Shown piece after piece: positions 23,566-35,109 of a DNA stretch of 64,000 bases. The notes below the pieces were generated by a model. It was not told the origin of the DNA. It did not search any database and saw only the letters and a program-made list of their open reading frames with translations. The first letter of the stretch is position 1. Each line of letters starts with the position of its first letter. The translations under genes and the position numbers were made by a program. Origin of the DNA: Przewalskia tangutica (taxonomy: Eukaryota > Streptophyta > Magnoliopsida > Solanales > Solanaceae); contig CM056730.1 of NCBI GenBank assembly GCA_029844215.1, positions 48,000,924 to 48,064,923 on the forward strand, written 5' to 3'.

Positions 23566-23844
23566 CGGGAATTTAACCCAACGTACTACGTACCTCTACT
23601 CCTTTTAAAAATGACTCTTTTTCAAATAAAACTTCCAAGATACTAACAACCGTAGTATCAAGTCATATCTATTTTTCAAGACAAGTCACAATACCTTTTA
23701 GAAATACATTTACCGGCTTCTAAATCAAGTGACTTCTTTCTTTAAAACCTTAAGCAATTGGTACCTTTAAAACAATTTGCCCTTCTTTATTTCAAATCAT
23801 TTCTTTGCTTACATTACTAAAGAAAACCATTCTTTTAATCTTCC

Positions 23845-23892
23845 ATAAAGTTGTTATAACCAACTTCCCATAAAGCCGTTATAACTCTTTAT
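23845..23892 (-). other. 48-nt conserved LTR hairpin (C 5' LTR)
   Basis: ATAAAG/CTTTAT outer arms; same as the copy at 9793-9840. Confidence 0.8.
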
Positions 23893-24429
23893 GTCTTAGA
23901 CAAATTAATTCCTTTTATAACCAAGAGACTTATACTTTCAAATCAAATCACATAGCTTTCAAAATACTTCAAGTCTCTTAACTTTTAAGAAAACAGGTTT
24001 CTTAACTTAGAATATCAAGTTTCTTAACTTTAGAATAGTTCAAGAACCAATACTTTCCAAATCAAGTATTCTATACTTTTCAAATCAAGTAATCTATACT
24101 TTTCAAATCAAGTAATCTATACTTTGCAAATCAGAAATCCTTACTTTCCAACTCAAGTATTCTATACTTTTAAAGTTGTTACACCCCGTAGTTCAGGTCA
24201 TACGCATGAGAGCGTACGAAAGGGAGTAAGACTTAAAATTTTCAAAAAGATAGGTTGACGGATTGTTCCGGACGGGTTTTAGTCAACTTTGAGGCGGGTT
24301 ATGACCCGGTATATTGAGAGTTCCTAAGTATTTCAAAGTCCTAGGGCGTAGTTCATTGAGTCTAGATTCCAACACAACCAACCGTTCATCGATAGGACAT
24401 CGGAGTAGGAAGTTATGGGAATTACAAGT

Positions 24430-24625
24430 TCGGTCTTGTGAGACGGCGAAATGTGTCTCTGACGAAGCGAGGCAGGCCGCGCGCGGGCGGGACGCGGCGC
24501 CGGATATACTGAGGGGTCGCTGAAGTTGCAGCACCGCGGCGCCGGGAAGCAGGGCCGCGGCTCCGGAAGTTCAGAGAAGCTGCGGAGGTTTAAGCGCCGC
24601 GGCGGCGCCGAGGCGGGATTCTGGG
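24430..24625 (+). promoter_or_regulatory. CpG-rich block in D U3
   Basis: It is dense in CG dinucleotides (for example GCCGCGCGCGGGCGGGACG near 24476) within otherwise AT-rich LTR, just upstream of the likely promoter. It is not seen in the other families. Many intact CpGs argue for a young insertion. Confidence 0.5.
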
Positions 24626-25832
24626 CGGAAAAACTTAGGAAAATCTGACTTTCTCTTTTAAAAAGGTCATGGGAGGGTGACAAGTGTCCCCCCCCCCATC
24701 TGATTTTGCATGCATTATATTGACCAAGTCTTAAAGACTTGGTCATCTTTCATCTCTCTCTTAGACAAAAGCTCTTCCTTCTCTCTTAAATATTTCAAGC
24801 TCCTCCTTCTCTCTAAGATTCCAAGAGATATTCTAGCCTTAGGAAAAATCTGAAAAGTTAAGGACAAGAAGGAAGCTTGTGGCTAGCTTGTAGGAGTTGT
24901 TGTGGTGGTGTTCTTGGAAAGGAGGCTAGCAAAATTGTTGGAATAATTTTGGCTAAAGCTCTAAAGGTAACATTCTTCTCTTGTAGCTAGTTATTGTGTT
25001 GCATGTGAAGAAGAAGGGATTTGTAGTAGTAAATAATGCTCTTAGATTCATTGCATGTAAGAAATATGGGTTGGATATGAAAGAATTGGTTAAGAAGATT
25101 ATGTGAGCATGTTGTAGCCTAAAAACTACCTTAGACTTATTAAGTTAGTTGTTTTACCTTGTGGGGCAGAATTTTACACACCCAAGTTTAGGTGTGTAAT
25201 CCCCTTAGAAATGTTTGGATTGTTGAGCCTTAAATGTGTCATTTGGATGTTGAATTCGGCCTTGAGAAAGGTGGCAAAGTATGTAGAAACAAAGGAAATG
25301 CCGCCCAATTTTCCATAGAATTTAGGGGATTTGAACTTAGATTATTTCTACATTGAAATTAGAGGTTAATAAACGTATTATGGTTATTATAGGTTGGCAT
25401 ATTACTTGCGGTAGTTTGAGCTTAGCAAGTGGATTGACCAAAGAGGTATGTGGAAACTTTCTTATTCCTTGAGCATGAGTAGTTATAACTATATAGTATG
25501 GTAGACGTACGTGTTTTGAATGAAGTAAATCCTTTTGTTATACTTGACTTGTTTTAAGAAAATGTCTAAGTTGGTTGGGTTAAGTAGTTAACCCGCTTGT
25601 TCTTGAGGAGTGGTTTATCCTAAATAAGGTAGACAAGGATTTCTTGACATAAATAAGTATAGAGTACTTGGTGTGAAAGTATTGAGTATTGAATTATTCT
25701 AAAAGATAAGAGACTTAAATTTTTGAGGTAAGAAACTTGTTTTCGAAGGATAAGAGGCTTGAAGTATTTTGAAAATTGTATGAATTTGTTTGGAGTATAA
25801 GTCTCTTGGTTAGTAAAAGAACGAAATGGTTT

Positions 25833-25880
25833 ATAAGGAGTTATAACGGCTTTATGGGAAGTTAGTTATAACGGCCTTAT
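25833..25880 (+). other. 48-nt conserved LTR hairpin (D, first)
   Basis: The outer arms are ATAAGG / CCTTAT, a G-C pair where C and E have A-T. Middle TTATAAC arms, inner GGCTT/AAGTT, loop TATGGG. Confidence 0.8.
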
Positions 25881-25912
25881 GAAAGGATAAGGATGTCTCA
25901 AATTTCTAAAGC

Positions 25913-25961
25913 ATAAAGTTAGTATAACGGCTTTATGGGAAGTTGGTTATAATAACTTTAT
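25913..25961 (+). other. Hairpin, second copy in D (49 nt)
   Basis: ATAAAG / CTTTAT outer arms and the GGCTTTATGGGAAGTT core; it lies 32 bp after the first copy, so the module is duplicated in D. Confidence 0.7.
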
Positions 25962-26164
25962 GGAAGGTTATGAAAGTTGTCTATTTTGATTAATGAGCAT
26001 AAGTTGTCTAGATTGTGAAAAATTGAAGTTACTTGGTTTCAAGCTTTGAAACGAGTTTTCTAAAGGTGTAGTAACTTATTTGAAAAATAGATACGCCTTG
26101 ATACTACGGGTGTTAGTATTTTGGATTTTACATAAAAAGGAGGCTTTCGAAAAGAATGTACGTA

Positions 26165-26290
26165 CATAGTACTTTGGCTTGTTTAATTGAGAATTATTCT
26201 ATGTGTGCCTTGATAAGTACTTTGGCTTGTTTAATTGAGAATTTTTCTATGTGTGCCTTGATAAGTACTTTGGTTTGCTTAAATAAGAAT
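26165..26290 (+). repeat. 46-bp direct repeat in D LTR
   Basis: About 2.5 copies of a unit with AGTACTTTGGCTTGTTTAAT and TCTATGTGTGCCTTGATA. Confidence 0.8.
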
Positions 26291-26496
26291 TCTCTTGGTT
26301 TATGTGAAAAGAAGGCATGGTAATTGTCTTGGTTTATGTAAAGGCATGGTAGTGCAATTCGAATTAAAAGCATGTAGTTATGAGTCTATTTGGGCGTACC
26401 GTCAGTGATGGAGGATTCCACGGGTATGCGGCCATGATGAGGGTTCGTTTCCCTGTTGACAGTATTATTCCATGGATTAGCTCTCCATGAGGTCTA

Positions 26497-26870
26497 CTGA
26501 TGCAGGGTGGATCTAGTAGTTAGCCCTCGTACTTGCCCCGGTCAGAGACGTGATGCAGGGTGGATCTGGTAGTTGGCTTTCGTACTTGCCCCGGTCAGGG
26601 TTAGGGCGAAGTGGTGTGATGCAGGGTGGATCTGGTGGTTAGCCTGCGTACTTGCCCCGGTCAGCGATGTGACGCAGGGTGGATCTGGTAGAGGCTATCG
26701 CACTTGCCCCGGTCAGCTTCGTGATTCAGGTATAGTATTGTTGGTACGGGTGGATCTGGTAGCTGGCTTTCGTACTTGCCCCGGTCGGTTGAGGATGCAG
26801 GGTGGATCTGGTAGCTATGCCTTCGTACTTGCCTCGTACGATTCTGATGACACAGGTGGGATCTAGTGTT
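26497..26870 (+). repeat. D/E/F-type minisatellite (D LTR), about 7 copies
   Basis: Units of about 46-70 bp with GCAGGGTGGATCTGGTAG, then CGTACTTGCCCCGGTCAG. The reverse complement forms the arrays in E, and a damaged version is in F. Confidence 0.85.
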
Positions 26871-27125
26871 CATGTGTACTCCTTAGTGTTGTTATATCAT
26901 AGACTGCCGGCAGTGAGGAAGGAATTCCACGGGCATGATTGATATTACGGGCATGAGACCTATGGTTATATTTGAGTGATGGCTTAGAGGGCGTGAGTCC
27001 CTGACTTGACATGGCTGCGTATATATTGGGTATTGTAGTTTGGTTGTCATACATGTCTCCTGCTTTATATATGCTATTATGATTTCATTACAGTATTTTC
27101 AGTTTCACATACTTGGTACCTGTTC

Positions 27126-27312
27126 GACCTCGCCGAGGCTGCGTTCATGCCGCAGGTCGAGTTGCGTAGCTTGCTGATCCGCACTCTTAGGATCACAGTT
27201 CAGTTCTTGGAAAGCTCCATCCCTCCGGAGGCTTTGTCTTTTTGGTATAATTCCCTGAGGTTATAGACTTTTGTACATTCAGGGGGTATGGCGGGGCCCT
27301 GTCCCGCCACAG
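27126..27312 (+). other. U5 hairpin cassette (D)
   Basis: CTGCG..CGCAG and TATGGCGGG..CCCGCCA are clear; the UUCG stem is damaged. Confidence 0.68.
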
Positions 27313-27537
27313 TTGTTATTCCTAGAGGTCTGTAGTCACGTTTGTGGTTTGGGCTGTAAGAATAAGTTGTACTGTTTCACCTTCGATTAAGTTATTTTAT
27401 GAGAGGCGGCCTTGTTGGCTGGCCAGTGATGTTTACCTTATTATAAGTTAGGTGTTATGTATGTTCCGCTACTATTCTCTGATGTATACCGACAGAGTGC
27501 CGGTGAGTACCGATCGCGGCCCGGGTCGGTCGTGACA

Positions 27538-27644
27538 AAAGTGGTATCAAAGCGATTAGTCCTCGGAAAGTGTCTACAGGCGTGTCTAGTAAGTCTTGAT
27601 TATCGGTGTGTTGTGCACCATCTATAATCGTGGAGGCTGCAGGA
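27538..27644 (+). other. D leader, first part, with primer-binding site
   Basis: TGGTATCAAAGC at 27542-27553 is an initiator-Met tRNA-type site. The leader then runs to E, ending GCAGGA. The left copy of E's target duplication is AGGA, with the final C apparently lost. Confidence 0.78.
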
Positions 27645-27869
27645 TCGCCACGCCCGAACCGGGCGTGATGGTGCCCTACCGGCACCGCTACCTTAACAAC
27701 TAAGTAAACTGCGGAAATTAAATAACACCTCTTTTTTTTTTAAAAAACCAATAGTACGTGCAAGGGCAAAGCCGACAAGGATGCCATATAATATACATAA
27801 CAAAAGACACTACACCGTACATGAGTCCAATCCCACATATGAATACAGACCTCTAAGAGTTATACTAAA

Positions 27870-28052
27870 CTATGACGGGACAAGGCCCCGTCGTACCCAT
27901 AACTGTACAAAAGCCTGTACTGAAAGAACTCATACCAAAAAAATAAACTCCCGAACAGAAGGAGCTATCCAAAACTACGAGCGGTCCTACACTGCCGATC
28001 ACCAAAGCGTACCTAAACTGCGGCATGAACGCAGCCGGGCGAGGTCGATCTG
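27870..28052 (-). other. U5 hairpin cassette (E 3' LTR)
   Basis: The last stem has GACGGG..CCCGTC instead of GGCGGG..CCCGCC, a paired change. The UUCG stem is scrambled here but intact in the other LTR. Confidence 0.7.
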
Positions 28053-28282
28053 AAGAATGTACCAAGTATGTGGTGAAAAATCGTAAATGAAATCATAGTA
28101 GTCTATAAAAAGCGGAGACATATATGATAACCAAACTACGAGACATAATATGTAATCAACACGCGTCGTCGGGGACTCACGCCAAAGTCATCACTCAAAT
28201 ATAACTATGGGTCTCACGCCCACAACATCAATCATGCGTGGAATACCTTCCGCCACCGTGATCTATGATATAATAACACCGA

Positions 28283-28765
28283 GAAGTACACATGAAGCAG
28301 GTCCCACGTGTCATAAAAACCGTGCGGGCGGTGCGAAGGCTAACTACCGGATACCAAAGCCGCACTATCAATACTATACAATCAATACTATACAATCAAA
28401 CCACGGAGCGTCACGGGGAAAGTCTGGCCGACTACGGATACCAAGGCCGTGTCACGTGTTGACCGGCAAGTACGAGGGCTAACTACGGATACCAAGGTCG
28501 TATCACGAGACTCCGCCACGGGCGTCACGAGGCAAGTCTGAAGCCGACTACCAGATACCAAGGCCGTGTCACGTAGCTGACCGGGGCAAGTACGAGGGCA
28601 AACTACCAGATACCAAGGTCGTATCATGAGACTTCGCCACTAAACTGAACGGGGCAAGTGCGAGGGCTAACTACCAGGTACCAAGGCCGAATCAGCCACG
28701 AGACGGGGCAAGTACGAAAGCCGACCACCAGATACCAAGGCCGAATCAGTAAGAAACCTCATGGA
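28283..28765 (-). repeat. D/E/F-type minisatellite (E 3' LTR)
   Basis: About 9-10 imperfect units with CTAACTACCAGATACCAAGG and GGGGCAAGTACGAGGG. Many units show CCAGAT changed to CGGAT. Confidence 0.85.
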
Positions 28766-29328
28766 GAGCTAGTCCATGGAATAACACTATCAACAGGAGC
28801 GTACCCGTGGAATTCTCCGTCACTGCCGGTACGTCCAAGTAATATCATAAGAAATCAGTCGGCCCTCCATTGAGAGACGCGGTGGTAGAGAAATACAATG
28901 CTAGCACGACAAGGCTATCACACGCAAACATAGGCAAGTTACACACAACTCAAGGTACTTTCATTTTATGCCAAAGTCCAGGTTTTAACCCCAAAGTACT
29001 ACGTACGTTAAATTCTTTTTAGAAGATCCATTTCTTTTACAAAAGTCACCCGATACCCGTAGTATCAAAATAGAGTGACTAACACTTTTAAGTAAAACAA
29101 CACACTTTCCTTTTTAAAATCAAGAACAACATTCTTTTCAAAAGACTCCTTTTTATGTATTACCCCAAGATACTAACACCCGTAGTATCAAGGTGTGTCT
29201 ATTTTTCGAAGTAAGTTACTACACATTAGAAAACTCATTTCAAAGCTCGAAATCAAGTAACTTCAAATTTTCACAATCAAGGCAACTTATGCCCATTAAT
29301 AAAAAATAGACAACTTTCTAAACCCTCC

Positions 29329-29376
29329 ATAAAGCCGTTATAACCAACGTCCCATAAAGCCGTTATAACCCTTTAT
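29329..29376 (-). other. 48-nt conserved LTR hairpin (E 3' LTR)
   Basis: ATAAAG/CTTTAT outer arms and TTATAAC middle arms; one base change in the inner arm (ACGTT for AAGTT). Confidence 0.78.
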
Positions 29377-31423
29377 GGTTTTTAGACAATTTCATTCCTT
29401 TTATAACCAAGAGACCTATACTATTTAAAACCAAGTATCACATACTTACAAATCAAGTTCTTAACTTTCAAAATACTACAAGTCTCTTATATTTAGAAAA
29501 CAAGTTTCTTCTACTTTTAAACCTCAAGCAACTCACACCTTGAAGACAAGCTACTTCTCTTAAATCACGTCATTTCTCCTCTTTTAAAACAATTAAGTAA
29601 ATCACTCCTTTGACTCACCTAAAGTCATTATAATGACCCTTTAGGTTTTGGAACTAAGGCACTAGCCAAAAGATTTGGGAACCACTTCCTTTTCAAGACT
29701 ATGTACTTTAAGCAAAATACTTTCACTCTTAAGAATCCAAACTCCACTAAGGCAATGGATTATACGACTTACAATTTAAACATCAAAGTACAATCAAGGA
29801 AGTACATAGAACAAATTCTATACTAGGCAATCCAAGTACAACCAAGGAATGGATCATTTAAGGAGTAGAACGTACTTTCTTTATCTTTAGGAATCATGCT
29901 AGAAGAGGAGATAGTTCACATACCTTTTCGGCTAATTCCTCAAGCTAAGCCGAATACGCCGTACGTAGAAGTTTCAACCTATAATGGTCACAACAAGACT
30001 ATCAATCTTCTAGTCTCTAACGTAGAATAATACTAAGTATTTGGTCTCTAATTCTACGGAAAATCGGGCAGCACTTCCTTTGTTTCTACTCACTTTGCCA
30101 CCTTTTTCAAGGTCGAATACAATAACCAACACGCCACATTTAAGGCTCAAAACAACAACCAAACCAAAGGGGATTACACGCCTTACAATACGTGTAAAAT
30201 TCCGCCCCACAATTCATACCAAGTAGTTTAAAACTCCAAGCCATTCTCGGCCAACTACATACTAACAATTCAAAGTCTTTTCCAATCCTTTTCAAATTCC
30301 AAGTTCTAAGGTCTAACATGTTATATAGTTATAAACCACTTCAACAACTACAATTTCCTTCCTACACAACATGCGACGACTTAAACGAATAATCAACTTG
30401 AATTATAGTCTTAAGGCTAACATGCTAGTTTTCGGATTTAGGGTTCCAATAGCCAATACACTAATCCAACTACATAATATACATCTCATGCTTGCTAATA
30501 ACCATAGCTACAACAATAAGTAAACTTAATTGCTAAAACGACAAAATTTATACCTTTCCAAGCCCTTAAAATTTCCAAGAATCAAAGTCGCGCCTTAGCA
30601 ATTCTTAGCTCCTTTCCTTAAGTTCCAATCCGCTCCAAGCACTCCTTAGAGGCCTATGAAGAACCCATCTTCAAGTTCCAACTTCAAAGTTGAAGAACTC
30701 CCATAGTTTCCGCCTTGCGACTAACGTGAAAATGCGTTTTTTCCGAAATCTTTCTATTGAGATATCCTTACAATACCCTTAGGGACATTGGGTTTAAGTC
30801 TTGTGAACAAAGGATCAAAATTACAATTTTTTTTTGTGTGAAAAAATGCATAAAGCCAAGAGCAACTTCTACTAGCACAAGGTTTCTCTAATTTTTCTAA
30901 GTATGGGAAGACATTGTCTTGCACTAGCTATGCTTATATAACACATTGGAGGGCTTAGATTACAACAAATGTGTGGCTTGGATGTGTTTCACTAGGATCA
31001 AGCCCATGTGGGCAAGTTGACCTTGGTCAACATTATCAAGCTTAGAAGACTTATCATCTACATAGGTCAAATGACCATCCAACCCTTACTAATTTCGTCC
31101 AACACCACATGTGGGAGTGCCACGTGTCGCCCTCTCATTCGTCCACAAAATTCCGTAACATTCGTGGGCCCCGCAAAACGTAAAATTCCTCGGGTGGGCC
31201 CCACGTGACCAAATCCGTAAAATAAATTTCCATAATATTAATAAGTTCCATATTCATCAAATAATACGTTTTGAGAATCCAATCCTCAACAACGAACATT
31301 TTTCCTTTTCGACGTTCGGAACATTTTCCGTCGGAAAAACAATTCTTCCTTTGGTACCAATTTCCAAGTCTTGTTTCTTTCGTACATTCTCTTTTACATG
31401 CCCTGGACTTACGGGGTGTAATA

Positions 31424-32242
31424 TTCTTCCCCCCTTAGAAACATTCGTCCCCGAATGTTCTTAGTCGGTTGTCAAGCTATACAAACTCCGGCACAATCTC
31501 TATACTATGCCTATCAATCAACACTGCACAAGGCCAACGATGTCACACATGGCCACCACATAACACACGTGAACATAATAATGGACCTTCCGTCCGTGGC
31601 CCCTCTCACAAAACTCGAAGGTTACAGTATTATCACAACAAGATCTTTAGAGGTTACTTTCTTTCCTTACTTGTCATTCTTTATCGTACTTTCAAACTCA
31701 TCTAGTACACGTACAAAATCTCAAATTTTGTTTCTCTTCTCCAATCCTTGGGGTTACTATCCAAACTTGGCCATATAGTTACTTACATTCCCGTTAAGGC
31801 TCTTCTCGGTCCTTACGACCTAGTTCCGGTGGAACGCATCCACGAACTCGTACAACGATCAACTGGACTTGGGCCTAGCACCCTCGTGACCCTATCACAA
31901 AGCGGGACCATTTCTAACTGACATCACCCCATTCCACACTCTGGTGACCGAAATGAGTCCATAACCCGACTCATCGTCACTTAACTTCTCATTCTTAGTC
32001 CGGAATAAATCTCTCTCTTATCTCAAGGTACTCCTACCCTATCCTATTCACTTAGAGGTTCGTCCATAAGCCAAAGTATTTCTATCAGACATTCTTCCCT
32101 ATCGGTCTTACACTGTCATGGGGCAATTTCTATGTGTGAACTCTACACAACTCTAGTCTCAGCTCACTTATCATTCTTGTCAATAATCTTAACTTCTCAC
32201 TTTACTAATCAAAGTATCCCTACCTCTGGGGTAATATCACTT
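31424..32242 (-). other. E internal tail between gag and 3' LTR
   Basis: It starts (left) with a reversed polypurine tract and the ACATTCG..CGAATGT palindrome, then about 800 bp without sense coding. The part at about 31700-31960 is homologous to F's tail (55250-55470). On the opposite strand both would encode a peptide with ERIHEL and LGPSTLVTL. No RT, integrase or chromodomain motif is present. Confidence 0.75.
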
Positions 32243-33164
32243 TACAACTCTAGCAACAAAGGGAAAACATATACGCTAGGGTAAAATCTGAATCTAACAA
32301 TGCACGTATGATTCAAAAGAATCGAAATATACCAGAACCTCGTGCGATGTCGCCTCCGATCCCGCCCGATGGTCACGTCATCTATGCGGTTCGAAGGACC
32401 GCCAGAACTATAAACTCCACCCTGACCTCTACCACGGCTGGCTAACATCTGAACACCCTGCCCTGGGGGACGTACAGCTGTGGAGGAAAGGGAACCAACC
32501 ATCGGCCTCATAGGCTGAGCCACCTCACCGGTGCCCCTTCTAAAAGGACATACCCTCAGTATATGGCCCGGACGGCCACAATAATAACAAACACCTGTGC
32601 CAATACGGCATTTCCCCAAATGACGCTTACTACAATGGAAACACTGAGGAATAAGTGGCCTCGACTGAGAAAATCCCATGCTTCTCTGAGAACCTCGACC
32701 CCTGGAGCTTGGACCGGCTCCTAAATACCTTGTGAGATCAAATCTCTCACCTGTGAGCTGCGGGGGTATGTGTTGGGTAGGCTGGGACGAATATCTCACT
32801 CGTTGCTGAGGCAGCTCATCTAAAAACTCACCGGGATAACCAACCGATCTAGCCCTCTTACGCAGATCTCCGCGTTGGTCCTCTACCCTCTGTACACTGC
32901 TGTCTTGGCGAATAACCTCCCTTTGAGAAATCAGAGTAATCGCTATCTTGGTCAATAACATAATGGCTTCATGACCCTAAAGTCTTCCCTAACCGAGGCG
33001 TAGGCTCTGGTGCTTTGGTCTCAAAACGTGGAGCAGAAGAACTTCATGCGTGGTACAACATCTGGTATACCACAGGCACAAGCCCTATCAACTCTCTGAG
33101 TCTGACTAGTAGCTCCTGCTACTCCTTTGCCCTTCTGGGCGGCTGTTGCCCTCCTTGGAGGCAT
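32243..33164 (-). pseudogene. gag: E gag remnant with two zinc knuckles
   Basis: The start ATG at 33164-33162 gives MPPRRATAAQKGKG, but this frame stops near 33024. The central gag core (WFDSWE and LTHFLPPQMR motifs) is absent. A second open block (about 32961-32243) carries the nucleocapsid part: a Ser/Arg/Gly-rich run, then CFHCSKRHLGKC (C-x2-C-x3-H-x3-C) and CYYCGRPGHILRVC (the normal C-x2-C-x4-H-x4-C), then Gly-rich sequence that stops before any protease. The two-knuckle layout matches A4 (CVRCGRFHSGSC, CYTCGQQGHYARAC). It could bind RNA, but the capsid part is deleted. Confidence 0.85.
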
Positions 33165-33364
33165 AACTGTAACACAAAATTACGTCAGAGAGGAATTATC
33201 TTACTAACACAGCTCTAGGGCACGATCTCAGAGTGAGAAGAATAGAAACCAACTCCTAAATGTCCTGTAGCCTCCTGTTTATGGGTGTGGCGCGCAACAC
33301 ATCGATAATCAAGACTACTAGACACGGTCTGTAGACATTCTGAGGATCGCGCTCGATACCACTC
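33165..33364 (-). other. E leader with primer site and acceptor-like site
   Basis: On the minus strand the primer site reads TGGTATCGAGC (33361-33351). A TTACAG acceptor-like site (AG at 33168-33167) lies two bases before the gag ATG. Confidence 0.72.
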
Positions 33365-33592
33365 TGTCACGCCCGAACCGGGCAGTGGTGGTGCCCTACA
33401 CGGCACCTTCTACCTTAACAACTAAGTAAACTGCGGAAATTAAATAACACCTCTTTTTTTTTTTTAAAACCAATAGTACGTGCAAGGGCAAAGCCGACAA
33501 AGCTGCCATATAATATACATAACAAAAGACACTACACCGTACATGAGTCCAATCCCACATATGAATACAAACCTCTAAGAGTTATACTGAAC

Positions 33593-33776
33593 TATGACGG
33601 GACAAGGCCGTCGTACCATGTACAAAAGCACATCTTGAAAGAACTCATACCAAAAAGATAAACTCCCGAACAGAAGGAGCTATCCAAAAACTCTGAGCAG
33701 GGTCCTACACCTGCCGATCACCAAACAGCGTACCTAAACCTGCGGCATGAACGCAGCCCCCCGAAGGAGGTCAGTA
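33593..33776 (-). other. U5 hairpin cassette (E 5' LTR)
   Basis: The CCTCC-TTCG-GGGGG and CTGC..GCAG stems are intact; the last stem is damaged. Confidence 0.7.
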
Positions 33777-34024
33777 CGAAGAATGTACCAAGTATGTGAA
33801 GCTGAAAAATACTGTAAATGAAATCATAGTAGTCTATATAAAGCAGGAGACATATATGATAACCAAACTACAGTACATAATATGTAAGCAGTCACGTCAA
33901 GTCAGGGACTCACGCCCTCAAAGTCATCACTCAAATATAACTATGGGTCTCACGCCCACAACATCAATCATGCCCGTGGAATACCTTCCTCACTGCCGGC
34001 AGTCTATGATATAATAACACCAAG

Positions 34025-34490
34025 AAGTACACATGAACAGCAGGTCCCACCTGTGTCATAAAAACCGTACGGAGCAGGTACGAAGGCTAACTACCAGATA
34101 CCAAAGCCGCACTATCAATACTATACAATCAATACTATACAATCAAACCACGGAGCTGATACGGGGCAAGTACGAAAGCCGACTACCAGATACCAAGGCC
34201 GTGTCACGTAGCTGACCGGGCAATCTGAGGGCTAACTACGGATACCAAGGCGTATCACGAGACTCGCCACGAAGGCGTCTGAGGCAAGTCTGGCCGACTA
34301 CGGATACCAAGGCGTGTCACGTGGCGGCGGGGCAATCTGAGGGCAAACTACGGATACGAGTCGTATCACGAGACATCGCCACTAAACCGAACGGGGCAAG
34401 TCAGGGCTAACTACCAGTACCAAGGCGAATCAGCCACGAGGCGGGGCAAGTACGAAAGCCGACCACGGATACCAAGGCGAATCGGTAAGA
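34025..34490 (-). repeat. D/E/F-type minisatellite (E 5' LTR)
   Basis: It corresponds to 28283-28765. Units are heavily altered at CCAG, GTAC and CTG positions relative to that copy. Confidence 0.82.
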
Positions 34491-35061
34491 AACCTCGTGG
34501 AGAGCTAGTCCATGGAATAACACTATCAACGTGGCGTGCGGTGGAATTCTCCGTCCGCTGAGTGCGTCCAAGTAATATCATAAGAAATCAGCCGGCCCTC
34601 CATTGAGAGACGCGGTGGTATAGAAATACAATGCTAGCACGACAAGGCTATCACACGCAAACATAGGCAAGTTACACACAACTCAAGGTACTTTCATTTT
34701 ATGCCAAAGTCCAGGTTTTAACCCCAAAGTACTACGTACGTTAAATTCTTTTTAGAAGATCCATTTCTTTTACAAAAGTTACCCGATACCCGTAGTATCA
34801 AAATAGAGTGACTAACACTTTTAAGTAAAACAACACACTTTCCTTTTTAAAATCAAGAACACCATTCTTTTCAAAAGACTACTTTTTATGTATTACCCCA
34901 AGATACTAACACCCGTAGTATCAAGGTGTGTCTATTTTTCGAAGTAAGTTACTACACTTTAGAAAACTCATTTCAAAGCTCGAAATCAAGTAACTTCAAA
35001 TTTTCACAATCAAGGCAACTTATGCCCATTAATAAAAAATAGACAACTTTCTAAACCCTCC

Positions 35062-35109
35062 ATAAAGCCGTTATAACCAACTTCCCATAAAGCCGTTATA
35101 ACCCTTTAT
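35062..35109 (-). other. 48-nt conserved LTR hairpin (E 5' LTR)
   Basis: ATAAAG/CTTTAT, TTATAAC/TTATAAC and GGCTT/AAGTT arms around TATGGG. Confidence 0.8.

Larger units (their letters stand above)
8161..24176 (-). mobile_element. C: non-autonomous LTR element, interrupted by A2 and D
   Basis: This is a minus-strand element with its 3' LTR at 8161-11703. The internal region survives as 11704-12024 and 21390-22207, and its 5' LTR starts at 22208 and is cut by D at 24177. The two LTR copies match closely, including an 11-copy minisatellite. Internal sequence totals only about 1.1 kb, has a polypurine tract and primer site, but no gag or pol motif. It therefore looks like a large-LTR non-autonomous (LARD-like) element, although part of its interior may have been lost with the deletion at A2's right end. 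Confidence 0.85.
22208..24176 (-). repeat. C 5' LTR, cut by D
   Basis: It begins TGTCACGACCCAACC and matches the C 3' LTR from 8161 to about 10140. It holds the U5 hairpin cassette (22453-22623), the 57-bp minisatellite (22890-23565) and the 48-nt hairpin (23845-23892). D inserted at 24177, leaving flank AAAGT (24172-24176); the rest of this LTR lies beyond the window. Confidence 0.92.
24177..27537 (+). repeat. D 5' LTR (3.4 kb)
   Basis: It starts TGTTACACCCCGTAG and ends GGTCGTGACA. U3 contains a GC-rich block (24430-24625). Downstream are donor-like GAG|GTATGT (GT at 25446), two 48-nt hairpins (25833-25880, 25913-25961), a 46-bp direct repeat (26165-26290), a minisatellite (26497-26870) and the U5 hairpins (27126-27312). 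Confidence 0.92.
27645..31423 (-). repeat. E 3' LTR (3.8 kb)
   Basis: The outer end reads TCGCCACGCCCGAACC, probably a damaged TGTCACGCCCG; the inner end is GGGGTGTAATA beside the polypurine tract. In the element's direction: U3, a TATATAA-type box near 30934, donor-like AAG|GTATGT (GT at 29923-29922), hairpin (29329-29376), minisatellite (28283-28765) and U5 hairpins (27870-28052). Its short open frames (for example 30041-30226) are shared with B-like and C sequences at the DNA level and are not convincing genes. Confidence 0.92.

Noticed and set aside
30041..30226. Conserved small ORF in E LTRs, related frame at 21628-21810
   Set aside because: Similarity is at DNA level in both strands; A and D versions have stops. 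More likely a conserved non-coding LTR block.
31455..31778. 107-codon plus-strand ORF in E tail
   Set aside because: Antisense to E, no similarity I recognise and not in the frame shared with F's antisense ORF.
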